Positions 22,005 to 37,910 are shown, numbered from the stretch's first letter. The stretch: 64,000 nt of DNA from Thysanoteuthis rhombus (GCA_963457665.1 OY735215.1:38126825-38190824), one strand, 5' to 3'. Program-made: numbers and translations. The notes: generated by a model from the letters alone, not told the origin.

Positions 22005-22658
22005 TGTGTACGTTGCACAGGATGTATCAATGGAGATTTAAACATAGTAGATATCATGTCTTGGAAAAACATTTTTTGGGAGGAGGTCAAAAATCCTCCC
22101 TTTATACAGGCTGTCGGATTGGGGTTTAATTTACAATATGAATTCGTTCTAAAATGGCTCCTCAATATGTGTGTAGCAGCATCAACAATGGTTTTCTTTT
22201 GAAATTTTGGGCTTTTTAGTGATCCAACAAGAGGCAAAAGAAGTAGCTCTTTCATTGGTAACTCTATTTTCCCACTTTTTTCAATTGATCATCCCGAACC
22301 TAGAATGCTGCTAAAAGACGCTGGCCACGTTGGAGACAGTTTCTATTGAGTAACTAACGAGACCCGGTATTATACACTACAAGATAATTGAACAAGGAAA
22401 TATTGGTTTGAACCGTCATTTTCTTTCGGCTTTTTACATCATTAATAAATTGAGTCGTGTTTGCTTTTCTTTCTATGTTTTATTTTTCCAGGGGAGTGAG
22501 CAATTTAGGTAAGCATGAGTGAATATCGGAGCTATTAGAAAGCAAATATGGCCGAAGACAGAAACGTAAACGCATTACTATTATATCGGATGTCGATTCT
22601 GGGGACATTTATCCACTCGAGCTTGCATTGACAAATACATTTCTCTTTCTCTTCATAT

Positions 22659-22728
<70 letters not shown>
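22659..22728. repeat. (TA)n microsatellite
   Basis: TA run with one TG interruption near 22683. Confidence 0.95.
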
Positions 22729-22729
<1 letters not shown>

Positions 22730-22730
<1 letters not shown>

Positions 22731-23690
22731 AGGCTGTTTCTTCCTACTGTAAACGAGTTTCATGACCACCTTTTTCTGTCTTTTATTTTACAAAAGCTTC
22801 AATTTTTCTTTCTCTGATGTTTTTTCTCTTCACCTAACACTGTATTCTCACCTGGATCCTCTCCTTATCTTTCTCTGTCTTTCTCTATGTCTCCAGTTGT
22901 TGGATTCAGAATTAGTGCTGATAGTGGGCGGTAATTAGAAAAAATCAATCTCAGACGATTTAGAATAAAATATTTGAGTGTTGTTCGGCAGCAATTAGTA
23001 AAATTATCAAAATTCTAGGCTCATATTACTTGAAGCTGTTTGGCAATGCCGGTTGGTGATAAATAAGGATTGTGAATGGTCTCAGACAACTTGAACAGGT
23101 AGTCAAGCGTTGTCAGTTGGTAATCAGTAAAAATTATCGTAAACTCGGACTAGGAATACTTGGGGCTGTCAGGCGTAGCCGCGCAGGAAAAAGGTGCGCT
23201 GGACGTAAAATCTAAAGAAAACAATCACCTGTTGTCAGGCAGTTATTCGGATCACGACTTATTTTTCTGGAGTTCTGTTCTCTCGAGTTCACATCCTCAA
23301 CTAATTCAGACCGATTTTTCCGATTGTGAGTTGCATTCTTCAGTCGTTCATCGGCTTTTCCCTGGGGATTTGTTTATTCATTTATTAAAGGCAGAAAAAA
23401 AAAACACTAGGTTTGATTAATGTTTTCGTTTGCAACTGAAAACAATATGGCGGACATTTGGTGGCCGTTTGCCAAATCCAGCCGGAAGCTTCAGCTCGTC
23501 AACGTTGTTTAGTTGCGGTTTTTATTGTTGCTGTTCTTATTATTGTTGTTATTTTTATTGTTGTTGTTGCTGTTTACGTTTCACTGTGTTGATTTTTTTC
23601 CTCAGTATTAGTATGAGTGTACGTGTTCTTCGACTAATCAAATTTTTATTTCGAATATTGGATTCGTCTTTCCATTCTACACTTTTTTCT
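22730..23690. other. No recognised feature
   Basis: Repeated phrases around CAGTTGGTAATCAGTAAAA and GGCAGCAATTAGTAAAA (22970-23140), each with a nearby TTGTCAG/TTGTTCGGC, hint at a short decayed tandem repeat of roughly 60-90 bases. A TTGTTG/TTATTG-rich stretch lies at 23520-23575. No gene seen. Confidence 0.45.
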
Positions 23691-23699
23691 AATTAGTCA

Positions 23700-23990
23700 C
23701 GTGATTCTTCATTATTCAGTTATTTTTTTTATCTTATTTTATTTTTTCATTTCTGTCCTTTCTTTTCTTCCTGCTTTATGGATGTTCTTTATGGAAGATG
23801 GGGTTTGTCTCCGCCCACCTTTCTCTTTCAAGTGCTGCTATTTCTTTCGTTTTTTGTTTTTGGTGGGGGGGGTTTCTCCCTAACTTTTTACTCTCTTCCC
23901 TTATCGTCTTTTCCTTTCTCTCTCTTTTTTCCCTTTCCTGTCTGTATCTCTTTTCTTGGAACATTTTTCTTTTTCTTCATTTCTGATCCT
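23700..23990 (+). repeat. Pyrimidine-rich tract
   Basis: T/C-rich plus strand with a GGTGGGGGGGG interruption at 23861-23871. Open frames on both strands here are compositional. Confidence 0.8.
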
Positions 23991-24392
23991 GCAACCTATG
24001 ATATCACAGATAAGAATGATCAGAAATACGTAAAATTTTTCATCAAGTCTAATCATTACGTATGTATTGACACAACGATCCTAGAGGCAAACAGGTAAAA
24101 AGATAAAACAATAATCGCTAATCAACTGAATGTTTTCAATCTTGAAAGGAAAATCTGATAATTAATCACCTAAATTTACAAATTTTTCTTAATGATATTT
24201 TAGGCAAATTCTCACACTGAATCTGTATTTTGGGCGTAGAGAATCAGGGAGAAAGCGGTTGTCAGTGTTCAACAGTTGCTGCAAGAATTGCTGACAAAAT
24301 ATAATATTTGCACGGAAAATCCATTGCTAATGACTTTTTTACAGAAATGCATGGAAAATCAATGAATGCCAAAGATACCAACTGAATATGAC

Positions 24393-24395
<3 letters not shown>

Positions 24396-24448
<53 letters not shown>
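24396..24448. repeat. (TA)n microsatellite
   Basis: Directly abuts the 5' boundary of the repeat at 24449. Confidence 0.95.
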
Positions 24449-24451
<3 letters not shown>

Positions 24452-24620
24452 GAATGTGGATTCGCTACACAAATTAGCTCATGTTTCTGCCCTTGTAAGC
24501 ATCCAGCACTCTATGAAATGAATCCATTACATTTCAGAAGTGGTTTTGTATTATTGATATATTATTATATTATATTATACTGCTTACCTGATTTGTACCA
24601 CATAAACTATACATATGTGT
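24449..24620 (+). repeat. (TA)n-bounded interspersed repeat, copy 1
   Basis: About 170 bases between two (TA)n arrays. It matches 32673-32846 from GTGGATTCGCTACACAAA and AGCTCATGTTTC, through the ATTATTGATATATTATTATA block, to CTGATTTGTACCACAT. Both copies begin immediately after one (TA)n and stop just before another. A partial third copy is at 54659-54760. It is non-coding; the family is unknown. Confidence 0.8.
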
Positions 24621-24626
24621 GTGTGC

Positions 24627-24630
<4 letters not shown>

Positions 24631-24698
<68 letters not shown>
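24631..24698. repeat. (TA)n microsatellite after (GT)n
   Basis: Right-hand boundary of the bounded repeat. A short GT run precedes the TA run. Confidence 0.95.
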
Positions 24699-24699
24699 T

Positions 24700-25340
24700 A
24701 CCTGTCATATGAAATTAAACGAATTGCCCTTTTATTTTCAATTGCTTTGGTCTCAGGGATAAAAACAGCATCAGTCATATTTCGTGGTTCGGCGTGCTAA
24801 ATTTATATAAAATGTCCTGAATGCTGAATTTATGCATTTTTTTTATATGATTAAATTGTTAATCAATAAAAGGTATTTCCTTTGTTTTCATCCCTGAAAT
24901 CTTGTTCAAAATTTATCAAAGACATTAAAATGGTGAACTTACACTGATATATAGAAGACCTATGAATCAATGATAAAAAGATATTGGTCATAAACATTTG
25001 AACATGAACACATTCTGTTGTCATTTCGTGGTTAGATTAAGGTCCTTTGTACATTAATCATGATCTGAATTCGAATTTCATGCGTGCCATAAAATCCCAG
25101 TTGTTGGTGAGTTATTTGAGAAGAAGCGAATTGATGCTGGGGCTCCTTTTAAGGGGAGAGGTAAAGAGGGTAAAGTATCAACGTGTATGAATCTTCATGT
25201 TCACAGGTTGCTTGAATTGTTTTTTTTAAGTTTGATTGCCAATTTGTTTTATAGGTGATAATATGAATGTGTATTAGAGGTGGGAAGTGTTGATTGATGT
25301 AGTGGGGGTTTTAAGTGGTCCAGGGAATGGAGGGGGTCAG
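24700..25340. other. No recognised feature
   Basis: AT-rich; may include more 3' sequence of the minus-strand Penelope-like element that starts at 25343, but I cannot show it. Confidence 0.45.
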
Positions 25341-25342
25341 CT

Positions 25343-26650
25343 TTAGGATTTTGAAAAAGGGGAAAGGGAGCTATGTTTTTCCAAGAAATTCAGAGCTGAG
25401 GCTCCGACTCCAAATTGAAAAATTAGTTTGAATTTAAAGCTGGTTTTAAAGCATTGATGGAATTTGTTTCCCCTTCCTCTTTGAGCAACATCGTCAGTGC
25501 TCATTTTGTAGTGATAGGAAACTGAGAAATTTGGTTCTCGTGGAGAGTATTGATAAATGTGCAACCTGACTTTAGGGGTCCTTTTCGAGGGATCTCTTAT
25601 TTGTTGTCTGTGCGCGGTTATCCTATTCCTGAGGAGAGGAGTTTCCCAAATGTATTCTTTTTTTCAACATCGACAACTAATGGCGTACCTGATTTTTTTT
25701 TCAACATCACAAGAGTTGTCGTGTTCGATTTGAAGGTTGCACCTCATTTGAAAGTGAATCTATCACCGTCTATCAAATTTGTACATAAACTGCAATTTGG
25801 TCAATTGCATTTGGATATCTTTCACTCTGGTTCTGTTTTTTTTCCAGAGTACGTGGCTTTTGTCAGTGACTTTTTTTTTTTCAATTTGAAGGTTGACGTT
25901 TACTTGAAATTATTTAGGATTTTATAAGGATTTTGTTTATATAAGAGTCTCTTTCTAGGATTTGAATGTTTTGTATCTTTTTGCAACGTTAGGGTTTTAA
26001 AAGGTTGATGAATGGAATAATGGTTGCTTTGTTTGATTTACTGTTTACCGCTAGCAATTGTTGTCTGTCTAATTGTGTGGCTTTTTCAATTCCAGCTCTA
26101 ATTTGGGAAAGGGGATAGGTTTGTTTGAGTAGGTATTTTTTAGTTTCTTCAGTCTGATATTTAGTGTACTCTGTACAGATATCACAGTTGTTAAGCATCG
26201 GGCCAAGGAAAATGGTACACTGACCTTTGTGTGCTTTGGTTCATAGGAAAAAATAGCAATTTTTAATGTCTGTATGTTTGTAGTGTATGTTTGTTAGAAT
26301 CATTTTTTTATGATTTAAGGTTTAAGAATGGGATTTGGAGCTCCTGGAAGATTATTGTGAAATAAATGTGTACGTGTAGATTATTCAGTACGTGGTGAAG
26401 ATGCAAAGGTTCTTCTTTCGATCTGTTCCTTAGAGAAGGGAACAATCATCTGAAAAGCGTGTCCACAATATTTTGAGAACCCTCTGAGAATTCAGTTCCA
26501 AATCTTTCGTATACTCTGGTATGTAATGTTCTTCTAGATGACCATGTGGGTGCGATTGTGGTTTTTGATGCTGTTACTAATTTGTTAGAAAAGGTTGTTG
26601 TTGAATTAGAAAGTCTTGTTCTCTAAAATAAAGTGCATAGATTCAGAGCA
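25343..26650 (-). mobile_element. Penelope-like element: decayed RT and GIY-YIG endonuclease
   Basis: Read on the minus strand across frameshifts, the order is that of a Penelope-like polyprotein. First comes R-F-S-D-D-C-S with the RT catalytic Asp pair at 26450-26445. Next are L-N-N-L-H and I-P-F-L-N near 26380-26320, and P-L-S-Q-I-R-A-G-I-E-K-A with L-D-R-Q-Q-L-L at 26110-26050. Then come S-S-K-R-Q-P-S-N at 25908-25885 and N-C-S-L-C-T with D-G-D-R-F-T-F-K at 25794-25747. Last are Y-A-I-S-C and E-Y-I-W-E-T with L-R-N-R near 25685-25625, and H-R-Q-Q-I-R-D-P downstream. The last two sets match a GIY-YIG nuclease in which the YIG Gly has become Trp. At least three stops and several frameshifts make it inactive. 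Penelope-like elements are the retroelements that pair an RT with a C-terminal GIY-YIG domain. The 5' part is missing or unrecognisable. Confidence 0.88.
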
Positions 26651-28950
26651 AGTCTAGAAATCTTTAGAGCTCCAAACACAAAATGTATAACAAAAACTTT
26701 TTTTTTCTGAAAACTAATATCAATCATACATGATTAGAGTGGACAGTCTATGTCCGTAAGAATGTGATAATTGTAGAGAAATATATACATATATATATAC
26801 ATACATACTTGTGCGTGTAATATCACTGTATTGCTAAGAATACTCTATAAAGTATATAAATTCACTTTAGAATAGTATTTCAAATTAAGGAGAAAGTGAT
26901 TATCAAGTGATAAGGAAATAAAATAAATTCTAATGATAAAATAGGGTATTCGTATGTATGAGGTTTATGCATTGCCAATGATTTTACAACGGTGTTCTTT
27001 GACTGTATATCACAAACAATCATTGTTTGAGAAGCCCCTGCCCTTAGTGCTGATTGCATAAAACTTCAAAGTCTCGAATTGGATTCATTTCCGGTGTTGG
27101 CAAGAAAATAATTTCATAACCATTTTCGTTCTGCCGAATCAAGCAGAATGGCAAGGAACATTGTTCTACTGGCAGACAACATTATTATCAATACAATCTC
27201 TGGCTAATGGAAAGCAATCCGCTACATACACTATCCTGGAATTCAGCAGTATTTGAGGGTTATTTTTCACGCCTAATTAGCTGTGAAACCCCCATGGCTA
27301 AGCGACTGAACATTACATAATCAGGATCTATCGACTAGAACAACACGCAGTGAACTAACTTGATATGCAATAGTTATGTGTGTACATGCAGATAATACGT
27401 TTGGAATTATACATCGCTATACAATTCCAAATGTGCATGCGCAGAGATATTGCCTCACTCCAAATCATATCGATCATGTGTGTTTATGCCCATGTACCTA
27501 GAGACATATTCACTGTGGTTCGTTGGGGTGGCTGCAGCTAGTGTCTGAGCCCAAGAGGAATCAGGATTTCTCATGCTGAATCCTGAGACTGATAGGCAGC
27601 ATCTTTCATTTGTGAGATTTACACAGTATTATCTTACAATGCTTATTTTTTCTGATTGGCCTTGTGCTTAACTAAGCTAACCCTAATAAAAAAATATTTT
27701 AATGAGCTGCCGCATAGAGCTTGCTATTGGCCTATTTCAAACTTACAAGGATCAAGGGAGACTAATCCTCCCGCCTGCAATGGCTGATGTGTAGTGAAGA
27801 TCAGCACACGCATACGGGTCTGCACTTCCCTAATGGACCAAGACGGCCCGTGTAGCTGACAACCCGTAGGTTTTTTGTCGGAGTTGCCTTCTCGTAGATG
27901 GACTGCCTTACAGGGCTGAAAGGCTCCATCTATCTAACTTTTTAACAAATAGCTTTGGAAGTATTTTTGCCTTTCTCTACAAAAACTATCTATGCAAGGT
28001 TTCGAACTTGGTTTACAGTTTCTATATTACGTGCTGTTAAAAGTTAGGGTACGCTGCTCCCCGATGTAAAGCATACAGACTGATATCAAATAATATAATA
28101 TTAGATTATTTACTCGTGGAATAGAAGGGTTAATATGAAAATTTAAATTGTATTTAATACTTTATTGAAAATACTTGCAATGGACTTAAAAAGACGGATA
28201 ATATAACAGGCAAATGTATGAGAGACGACACAGAGAAGAAAATTGCTTTTATGCATTGATGTCGATAGTCTATTTAATTTAATACTGTTCCTCAATCTTT
28301 TAAAATCTTCCGTCCCATAATTATACACACGTCAAAGATACTAATAAAAGATCTAATTACATGAACTAAATACTTCATTAAGACGACGTCGTTAAAATGT
28401 CAGTCGAGTAAGCGGAGTAGCTTCATATCTTTATTAATCTTTTGGGGGATTTTTATTTTAAATTTACGTCTATTTTTGTTCGATTCTTTGATTCTGCCTC
28501 TTTGAAAGTCGAGTGGTCAGCGGTGGAAAGCGACGGGGCTGGGTGAATGACAGTATTCAATAAACGAAACGGAAAAGATAAAATTCCTATAATCAGAAAT
28601 AATTGCTCCGTTTCACTCCGAAATTGAGCCAGAATTATCATAAAAATTGCAATTTTTTTTTTCATAGATAATCAAGATTAATGCTTTTCCTTCTCCTATT
28701 TATGTACTCGATCACCCTCTCCCCCATCACGTATACGAGTGCCTAAATTGATTAAGTGTACATGTTTACCTTTGATTCTTTTTAACCAAGAAATAGACTT
28801 ATGTAACGATTCGAGAATATCAGATTGCTACCACCGAAATTTGTTTTAAAAATAATTCTAAAAGGGAAATATGTACAGATATAATTGCAAATCCTATATA
28901 TTAGTAGACGCATATCTTATCATACGAGATTATTCAGCCCTTTATAGCAA
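26651..28950. other. 2.3 kb without recognised features
   Basis: AT-rich, with minor TATA/CATA runs near 26780-26810. A somewhat GC-richer patch at 27720-27950 (around GACGGCCCGTG and GACAACCCG) looks like an old repeat, but no copy occurs in the window. No gene found. Confidence 0.45.
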
Positions 28951-28952
28951 AG

Positions 28953-29390
28953 ATGTTTACCCAAGAAGTTAAACTAATTTTCAAGTACGATATCCAATTA
29001 GAAAATAATGCTACTCAAACTGCTGGTAACATCAATGAGTAACTGGAGTTAACATTACTACCAAGCAAAAGATTTCCGTCAATAGATTTAGATCTGGAAA
29101 TGTGGATGCCAATGGTTAAATTCAAGCAAGCCCCAAATCTGTTCTTAATGATGAAGAATTATCGATAGAAGTGACCAATGACCCACGAGCAACGGCTCCA
29201 ACACTTTTTGGGTAATTTAGAACTCCAACAGCGACCATAACACGTCGTCCCAATGCAATAAGAAAGGTTGAAGATTGTAAAAATCGATCCTGCATGAAGT
29301 GAACGAAACACTTCTTGACAGAGCTCGATTTTGCTCTGATTAATTGTGTGTAATCTTGGTCAATTGAAGTATGAAGTCTCCAAATGTGCT
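28953..29390 (+). mobile_element. mariner transposase, N-terminal half, decayed
   Basis: From ATG at 28953 it reads K-L-I-F-K-Y-D, then, after a frameshift, R-F-R-S-G-N near 29080. Next come L-N-D-E-E-L and N-D-P-R-A-T near 29140-29190, then T-A-T-I-T-R-R and N-A-I-R-K-V near 29225-29265, then an H-x-L-T-E-like box. This is the paired helix-turn-helix, linker and start of the second DNA-binding helix of a mariner-type transposase. At least four stops interrupt it. The catalytic DDE/D half is absent: sequence beyond about 29390 no longer matches. The 92-codon minus frame here is a shadow. Confidence 0.82.

Positions 29391-32071
<2,681 letters not shown>

Positions 32072-32122
<51 letters not shown>
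32072..32122. repeat. (GA)n microsatellite
   Basis: Pure GA run of about 50 bases. Confidence 0.97.
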
Positions 32123-32126
<4 letters not shown>

Positions 32127-32617
32127 GAATATGGGGGTGGATGAAGAAGAGGAGTGTTGAGCGGAAATGGTTGGGATCCAGGGAGGTTACCATGACGATT
32201 CAAGACGGGTAGCGAAGGGCAGTGCTAATATGTGAGATAAAACTAAGGTGAATTCCATTATTAATTAAATCTGTCGTGAAGTGGTTAAAAGTGAAGAGTG
32301 GAAAGAAATCCAGAAGACTCTACGGCGTCGGGTTCGTTGAGTGTATGTGAGTGAGGTAAGTTTTGATTCGGTGGAGTGGAGGTGTCAGTTTGCCGTATGA
32401 GACTGGAAACGCTAATTTGATATCGTGTCCTTCATAGTGTTTCGAAGATAGTTATGAAGAGACACTGAGAGATATAGACTAAATGAGATAGATACATTGA
32501 TTGATACATAGATAGATGTGAACACATGAGATATAGACATTCGGTAATGATGAGCAAGCAATTATGATTACTGAGTTCAACCTTCAGTTGGTGTACTCAG
32601 TTAAAATCAATATACAT

Positions 32618-32619
<2 letters not shown>

Positions 32620-32672
<53 letters not shown>
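32620..32672. repeat. (TA)n microsatellite
   Basis: Left boundary array of the interspersed repeat that follows. Confidence 0.95.
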
Positions 32673-32675
<3 letters not shown>

Positions 32676-32843
32676 GGTTGTGGATCCGCTACACAAACAA
32701 GCTCATGTTTCAGCCCTCTCTGAGTAAAATGTTGTATGTATCGAGCACTCTACGAAATAAATCCAATAAATATCAGAAGTTGCTTTATATTATTGATATA
32801 TTATTATATTATGTTTTACTACTAGCCTGATTTGTACCACATA

Positions 32844-32846
<3 letters not shown>
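32673..32846 (+). repeat. (TA)n-bounded interspersed repeat, copy 2
   Basis: Same unit as 24449-24620, here with GTGGATCCGCTACACAAA, AGCTCATGTTTCAGCCC and CTGATTTGTACCACAT. It carries about 20 extra bases near 32712-32735. Confidence 0.8.

Positions 32847-32889
<43 letters not shown>
32847..32889. repeat. (TA)n microsatellite
   Basis: Right boundary array of the bounded repeat. Confidence 0.95.
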
Positions 32890-32891
<2 letters not shown>

Positions 32892-33435
32892 ACTGCAGAA
32901 ATTCAAGTGTTGTGGCATGTCACAGATAAGGACTCACTATGATGATTCCGAAACATTGATTTACGTCTTTTGAAAAGGGGCATCGGGTAGTCCATTGACA
33001 TTGACGATGGCACCTTCTTCTGCGCAGGAAAAAAAGAGGAAACCTGCAGTGGAGAGTAGATTTCAGTACTGGGCTTACAAAGACTACCTGCAGCTCTATC
33101 TTATATCGAACAGTCAGACTCCAATAACACAGTAAAACATGAGATAACCATTTTCTGTGAGAAAGTTGCCCGATTATAGGAGATTTCCTCCGCGGTTCAT
33201 CTAAAGTTGTGTCCACTTTCGACTTCCACGACTAAATAACTGAGGTTCGGGACAGGGGTTCGTGGATTGCCCATGTTATGCAACTTTAAAAGTGGTGACA
33301 TTTCTCTTTGATTTTCTGTCGGCAAAGACTACTTTAAAAAAAAACGGTATTAGTGAGAAAGTGATGTAAATAATATAGACCAGAATTCAAACTGTGGTCA
33401 ACGATTCCGGTTTCTTTATGAATAACTATTGCGCA
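32890..33435. other. No recognised feature
   Basis: Slightly GC-richer than its surroundings. The 98-codon minus frame at 32920-33216 shows no family motif. Confidence 0.4.
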
Positions 33436-33439
33436 ATTC

Positions 33440-33660
33440 TGAAAGTAGCAAAAAGAAAAAAAAACAAGATGCAAAACGAAAAGTGATGGGAAGACAGGAA
33501 GAAAAAAGCAAGAAAAGGAGAAATTGAAAGTTGTAGGGAGAGAACAGTTGCAAAAAAGAAAAAGGAAGGTCGCTATCATGTTAGAAATAAAAAAAAAAGA
33601 GACAGAGGAAGAATGGGAAAGAAGAAAGGAAAAAAAAAGGAAAATATGGTAAAACAAAGG
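33440..33660 (+). repeat. Purine-rich tract
   Basis: The plus strand is almost entirely A and G (GAAGAAAAAAG-type sequence). The Phe/Ser-rich 107-codon frame on the minus strand is compositional. Confidence 0.8.
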
Positions 33661-33869
33661 AGATGGAATCTAGGTAATATATTTTAATGACTTGATACTT
33701 ATGTTAAGAATTTTAATTAATTTTTATTTGGCAAGGTATGCAGTATTTCTACGTCTTTACGATGAGTTGGCAGCAAATTGCCATGTAGGAAAATACCATT
33801 TGTGTATATAATGTGAATATACTAAAAACATGAAAAATTTTCCAAGGTTTTTCTCCAATCTTCTATTTG

Positions 33870-33902
33870 CACACACTCACACAAACACTCATACGCACGC
33901 AC

Positions 33903-33944
<42 letters not shown>

Positions 33945-33989
33945 GTATGTATAATTTTGTGTGTGTGTTTGCTTGTGTGTGCATGTGTA

Positions 33990-34029
<40 letters not shown>
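33870..34029. repeat. (AC)n, (TA)n and (TG)n cluster
   Basis: AC-rich 33870-33929, TA 33930-33944, TG-rich 33958-33988, TA 33990-34029. Confidence 0.93.
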
Positions 34030-34033
<4 letters not shown>

Positions 34034-34429
34034 CTGATACAATACATGATGGTTTTTAAACAACAAGCATGTATGACAAGCTATATACCAAAATCATAGC
34101 TGAAAGTAGGGATGTTTGTTTGATACTGCTGGGTGGCCATGTTGATATAACTGTTTTGTTTTTAAAATCCCACAAACTTTTACTTGGTAAACAACTGATC
34201 ATCCCAACAAGATAGAATTTACTCATTGTATTTTATAACAAAGTATAAAACAGGTGCTGAACACCATAGAAAATTACGTAAATTGTATCGACAGATATTG
34301 GGAAACAAGTGTCAGAAGTGGAATAAAAACATTAAAATAACGTTTCATAACGTTTACAGTTTGAAGATGCAAAACTTAGAAGACTAGAACAAGACTAAAG
34401 TAAAACATCTGTTGCTAAATTTTGTTTTT

Positions 34430-34596
34430 TACGGAAACATTTTTACAACTGAAGGATATACACACGCCACTGAACCCATCCAGGAACATATCAAGCATAC
34501 TAATTAATTTGTTCATGAATTAATTGATTGATTACCAAAGTCTCAATATACTTTTACTTGTGAGTCCGTCTCATTCCCTATTGATGACGTATATGC
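34430..34596 (+). repeat. (TA)n-ended repeat, copy 1
   Basis: Aligns with 49780-49972: a GAACATATCAAGCATAC / GAAACATGTTTCGCATAC block, then TTAATT-rich sequence, then GAGTCCGTCTCATTCCCTATTG against GAGTCTATCTCACTTCCTATTG, then directly into (TA)n in both copies. Confidence 0.65.
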
Positions 34597-35080
<484 letters not shown>

Positions 35081-35082
35081 TA

Positions 35083-35122
35083 CCTCATCTCATCTCATCT
35101 CATCTCATCTCATCTCATCTCA

Positions 35123-35161
<39 letters not shown>
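35083..35161 (+). repeat. (CTCAT)n passing into (CT)n
   Basis: About eight perfect CTCAT pentamers followed without a break by roughly 36 bases of CT with one CCC interruption. Confidence 0.95.
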
Positions 35162-35165
<4 letters not shown>

Positions 35166-35790
35166 CTTGTTTTTTCTCCATAAATGAATATTAATACGAT
35201 CATTATAGTATATTATACAATATCAATATGAATATTAATATGAGGGTATTGAAGAGAGTGTTCAATATTTAAGGAAATTTATTTTCTGTCATCTTGTCTC
35301 AAAGACATCCATCACGGTATTCATGTATTCCAGATCAAAATACTGGATTTCAAATCCTGGTTCACCCTGGTAAGTCACAGAATTTAATCGAAAAATGGAT
35401 CAATACTCTCAAATTTAATATTCTCCATCTGACCTGGTTGTGTTAGTTTGTTTATGACATGGAAATGCTGATCAACGTTTCCCGTCGATCGAGAGGGATG
35501 GTGAATTTGCCAGGAAATTGAACAGCACCTCGGATTAATCACAGTTTAACTTGTTATTTTTCATCGATTAGGCTTGTACCGTAATCATCGTTCAAGTGCT
35601 TGAGGACCATTCTTACGTAACCCAATAATTTTAAAGATAACCATAGTACCAAGTCGCCCAGGAGAGTAGTACGTGATACAATTACGTGTACGTAGTTTTA
35701 AGACTAAATAGTTTTAGAGGAATCTTTCTCATCTGAATATTTACTCACCCTCTCTCTTTCTCTCTCTCTTTGTCTCTCACACACACACGC
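35162..35790. other. No recognised feature
   Basis: AT-rich sequence ending in CT-rich and AC-rich runs at 35748-35789. No gene seen. Confidence 0.45.
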
Positions 35791-35791
35791 T

Positions 35792-35821
35792 TATATATAT
35801 ATGTATCTATAGATATGTATA

Positions 35822-35888
<67 letters not shown>

Positions 35889-36213
35889 ATATATATATAT
35901 ATATGTATGTGTATATATATGCATGTATATATATATAGGTATATATATGTAAGTATATATATTGGTATATATATATGTATGTATATATATATATATATGT
36001 ATGCATATATATGTATATATATATATATATATGTATGTATATATATACATATATATGTATATGTATCTATGTATGAATATATCTATATATGTATATATAT
36101 GTATGCATATATATATGTATATATATATATGTACGTATGTATATACGTATGTATGTATATATATATATGTAAATATATATGTATGTATATATATATATGT
36201 ATATGTATATATA

Positions 36214-36264
<51 letters not shown>
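35792..36264. repeat. 470-bp (TA)n/(TATG)n compound array
   Basis: Mostly alternating TA with frequent TATG steps and no non-repetitive insert. Largest microsatellite block in the window. Tyr/Ile-rich open frames on both strands are artefacts. Confidence 0.97.
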
Positions 36265-36268
<4 letters not shown>

Positions 36269-37910
36269 TCCCTCACAGTTGCAAAATGATTAATTAAGTA
36301 GCTCCTCTTTATTTTAATGGATTCTTACAAATAATGGTATTGCCATCAACGTTCGGTTTTTAAGTCTCACCGACCGTCAGTTTATTGCTCATCGTTGATG
36401 CTTCACCATATGTTCTGGGAATTGCTAACTTTTCGTTAAAATTATGAGGTTGTATTATCTTAAGTAGCCACGAAAATCTAGGCGACTTATAAACAGGTCA
36501 TATAATGGTTAACGAATTTTTGGCCCAGAAACAAAGATCAATATTTACATGATACAGATTTATACACGACTGTATACGATATTATGGTTAAAACTAAATT
36601 AACATTTTCTTCATTCCCCCATCTTTTTATTTCATCTAGAATATTCTTCATATTTTCCAAGTTTGTACGACACAAAACTCATTGGAGAAAAATTAATTCG
36701 TCACATTGTACTGAGCCAATCCTCTGAGTGTGAATACCCTGCCAGCCTTAAAAATCGGAAATTTGGTTTTTTGCCTTACCTTGAAAATTACCTCTACCGT
36801 CCTACACTTTTAACTTCTATATTCGTATGTTTAATTCAAATCTTAGTCCAACATATTCATTTCGTATTTCGTTTTCTTTAACCATTTCGACTCCGATGTC
36901 ACGAACCAGCTCAGCTGATATCAATCTAACTATTCGTTGGATAATGAATGGAGATAGATATCTGCATCACTCCCAGCAAATATATTCATTTATTTTGTGG
37001 TACTTATACGTAACAGCACAGAGTAGGATTTGACAACATTCCAGAATACAACAGAGACCCGAAGATGACTTGAGCGAACACAACCAAAACGCAATACAGA
37101 AAGGAAACAATAGACGCAAGGAAATTAGTAAGAAACAACCCTTTAAAAAAATGAAAGATAAGGGATTTCTTTTGAAGAATCAGATTTAAGACCATTTTTC
37201 ACCAAAGCTGATCGGGTTTTACCTCATGCGGTGTGGTATCACTCTGTGTAAACAAATCCTTAGTCATCACTCCCAAAGACCAGTGCTTCATGACAGTCGT
37301 TGCAATGAGTGTTTTTGAGACGATCCTACCCACAAGCTAGCGTATTCGGCATTTCCAGATTAATCCAACCTCATGACAGCCTTTTCATGCAAGGGTTTCG
37401 GTGAATAGGAACTAACCCACAAAAAAAGGATTTATAAAAAGCAATTCAAAAAACGCTCCCCGAAAGCTTCGAGTAATAAGAGAAAAAAGTTTGGGGTTTT
37501 TTTTTCTCACCTCTTGTTCTTCAGAATCCAGCTATTTTTTTCCCGGACATTCTTATTCCCTGAACTTATCAGCTAATATATACCCCTGTTCGGTAATTTT
37601 GTTTATCCAACATTTCTGTTATCCAAATAATTTCTTTTTCTCTCTCACTCTCTCTTTTTGCCACAAAAGGTTTCGTAAAGTCTTGTGCACTGTAAGCCGG
37701 TTTGATTCAGACGATATGCACCTCACGCAAGTACGTTGTTTATTTGATTACCTTATCTTCGATGGGATTCCCTAATTATGCCACATAAGACTCGAAGGCA
37801 TGCCGGATATAATTGGAGTGGTTGGTTGCGAAAATAAGAAAAAAATAACAACACAACAAGGAGCATCATTCTGTTATTTACGGAATAATATCCGACAGTT
37901 TTATAATAAA

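Noticed and set aside
2560-22350. Possible repeat relationship between 2560-2660 and 22260-22350
   Set aside because: Only a few short words match in order; not distinguishable from chance by eye.
35745-36297. Tyr/Ile/Val/Cys frames on both strands
   Set aside because: Pure translation of the (TA)n/(TATG)n array. The same applies to frames over 45358-45618, 49177-49540, 37753-38180 and other TA arrays.
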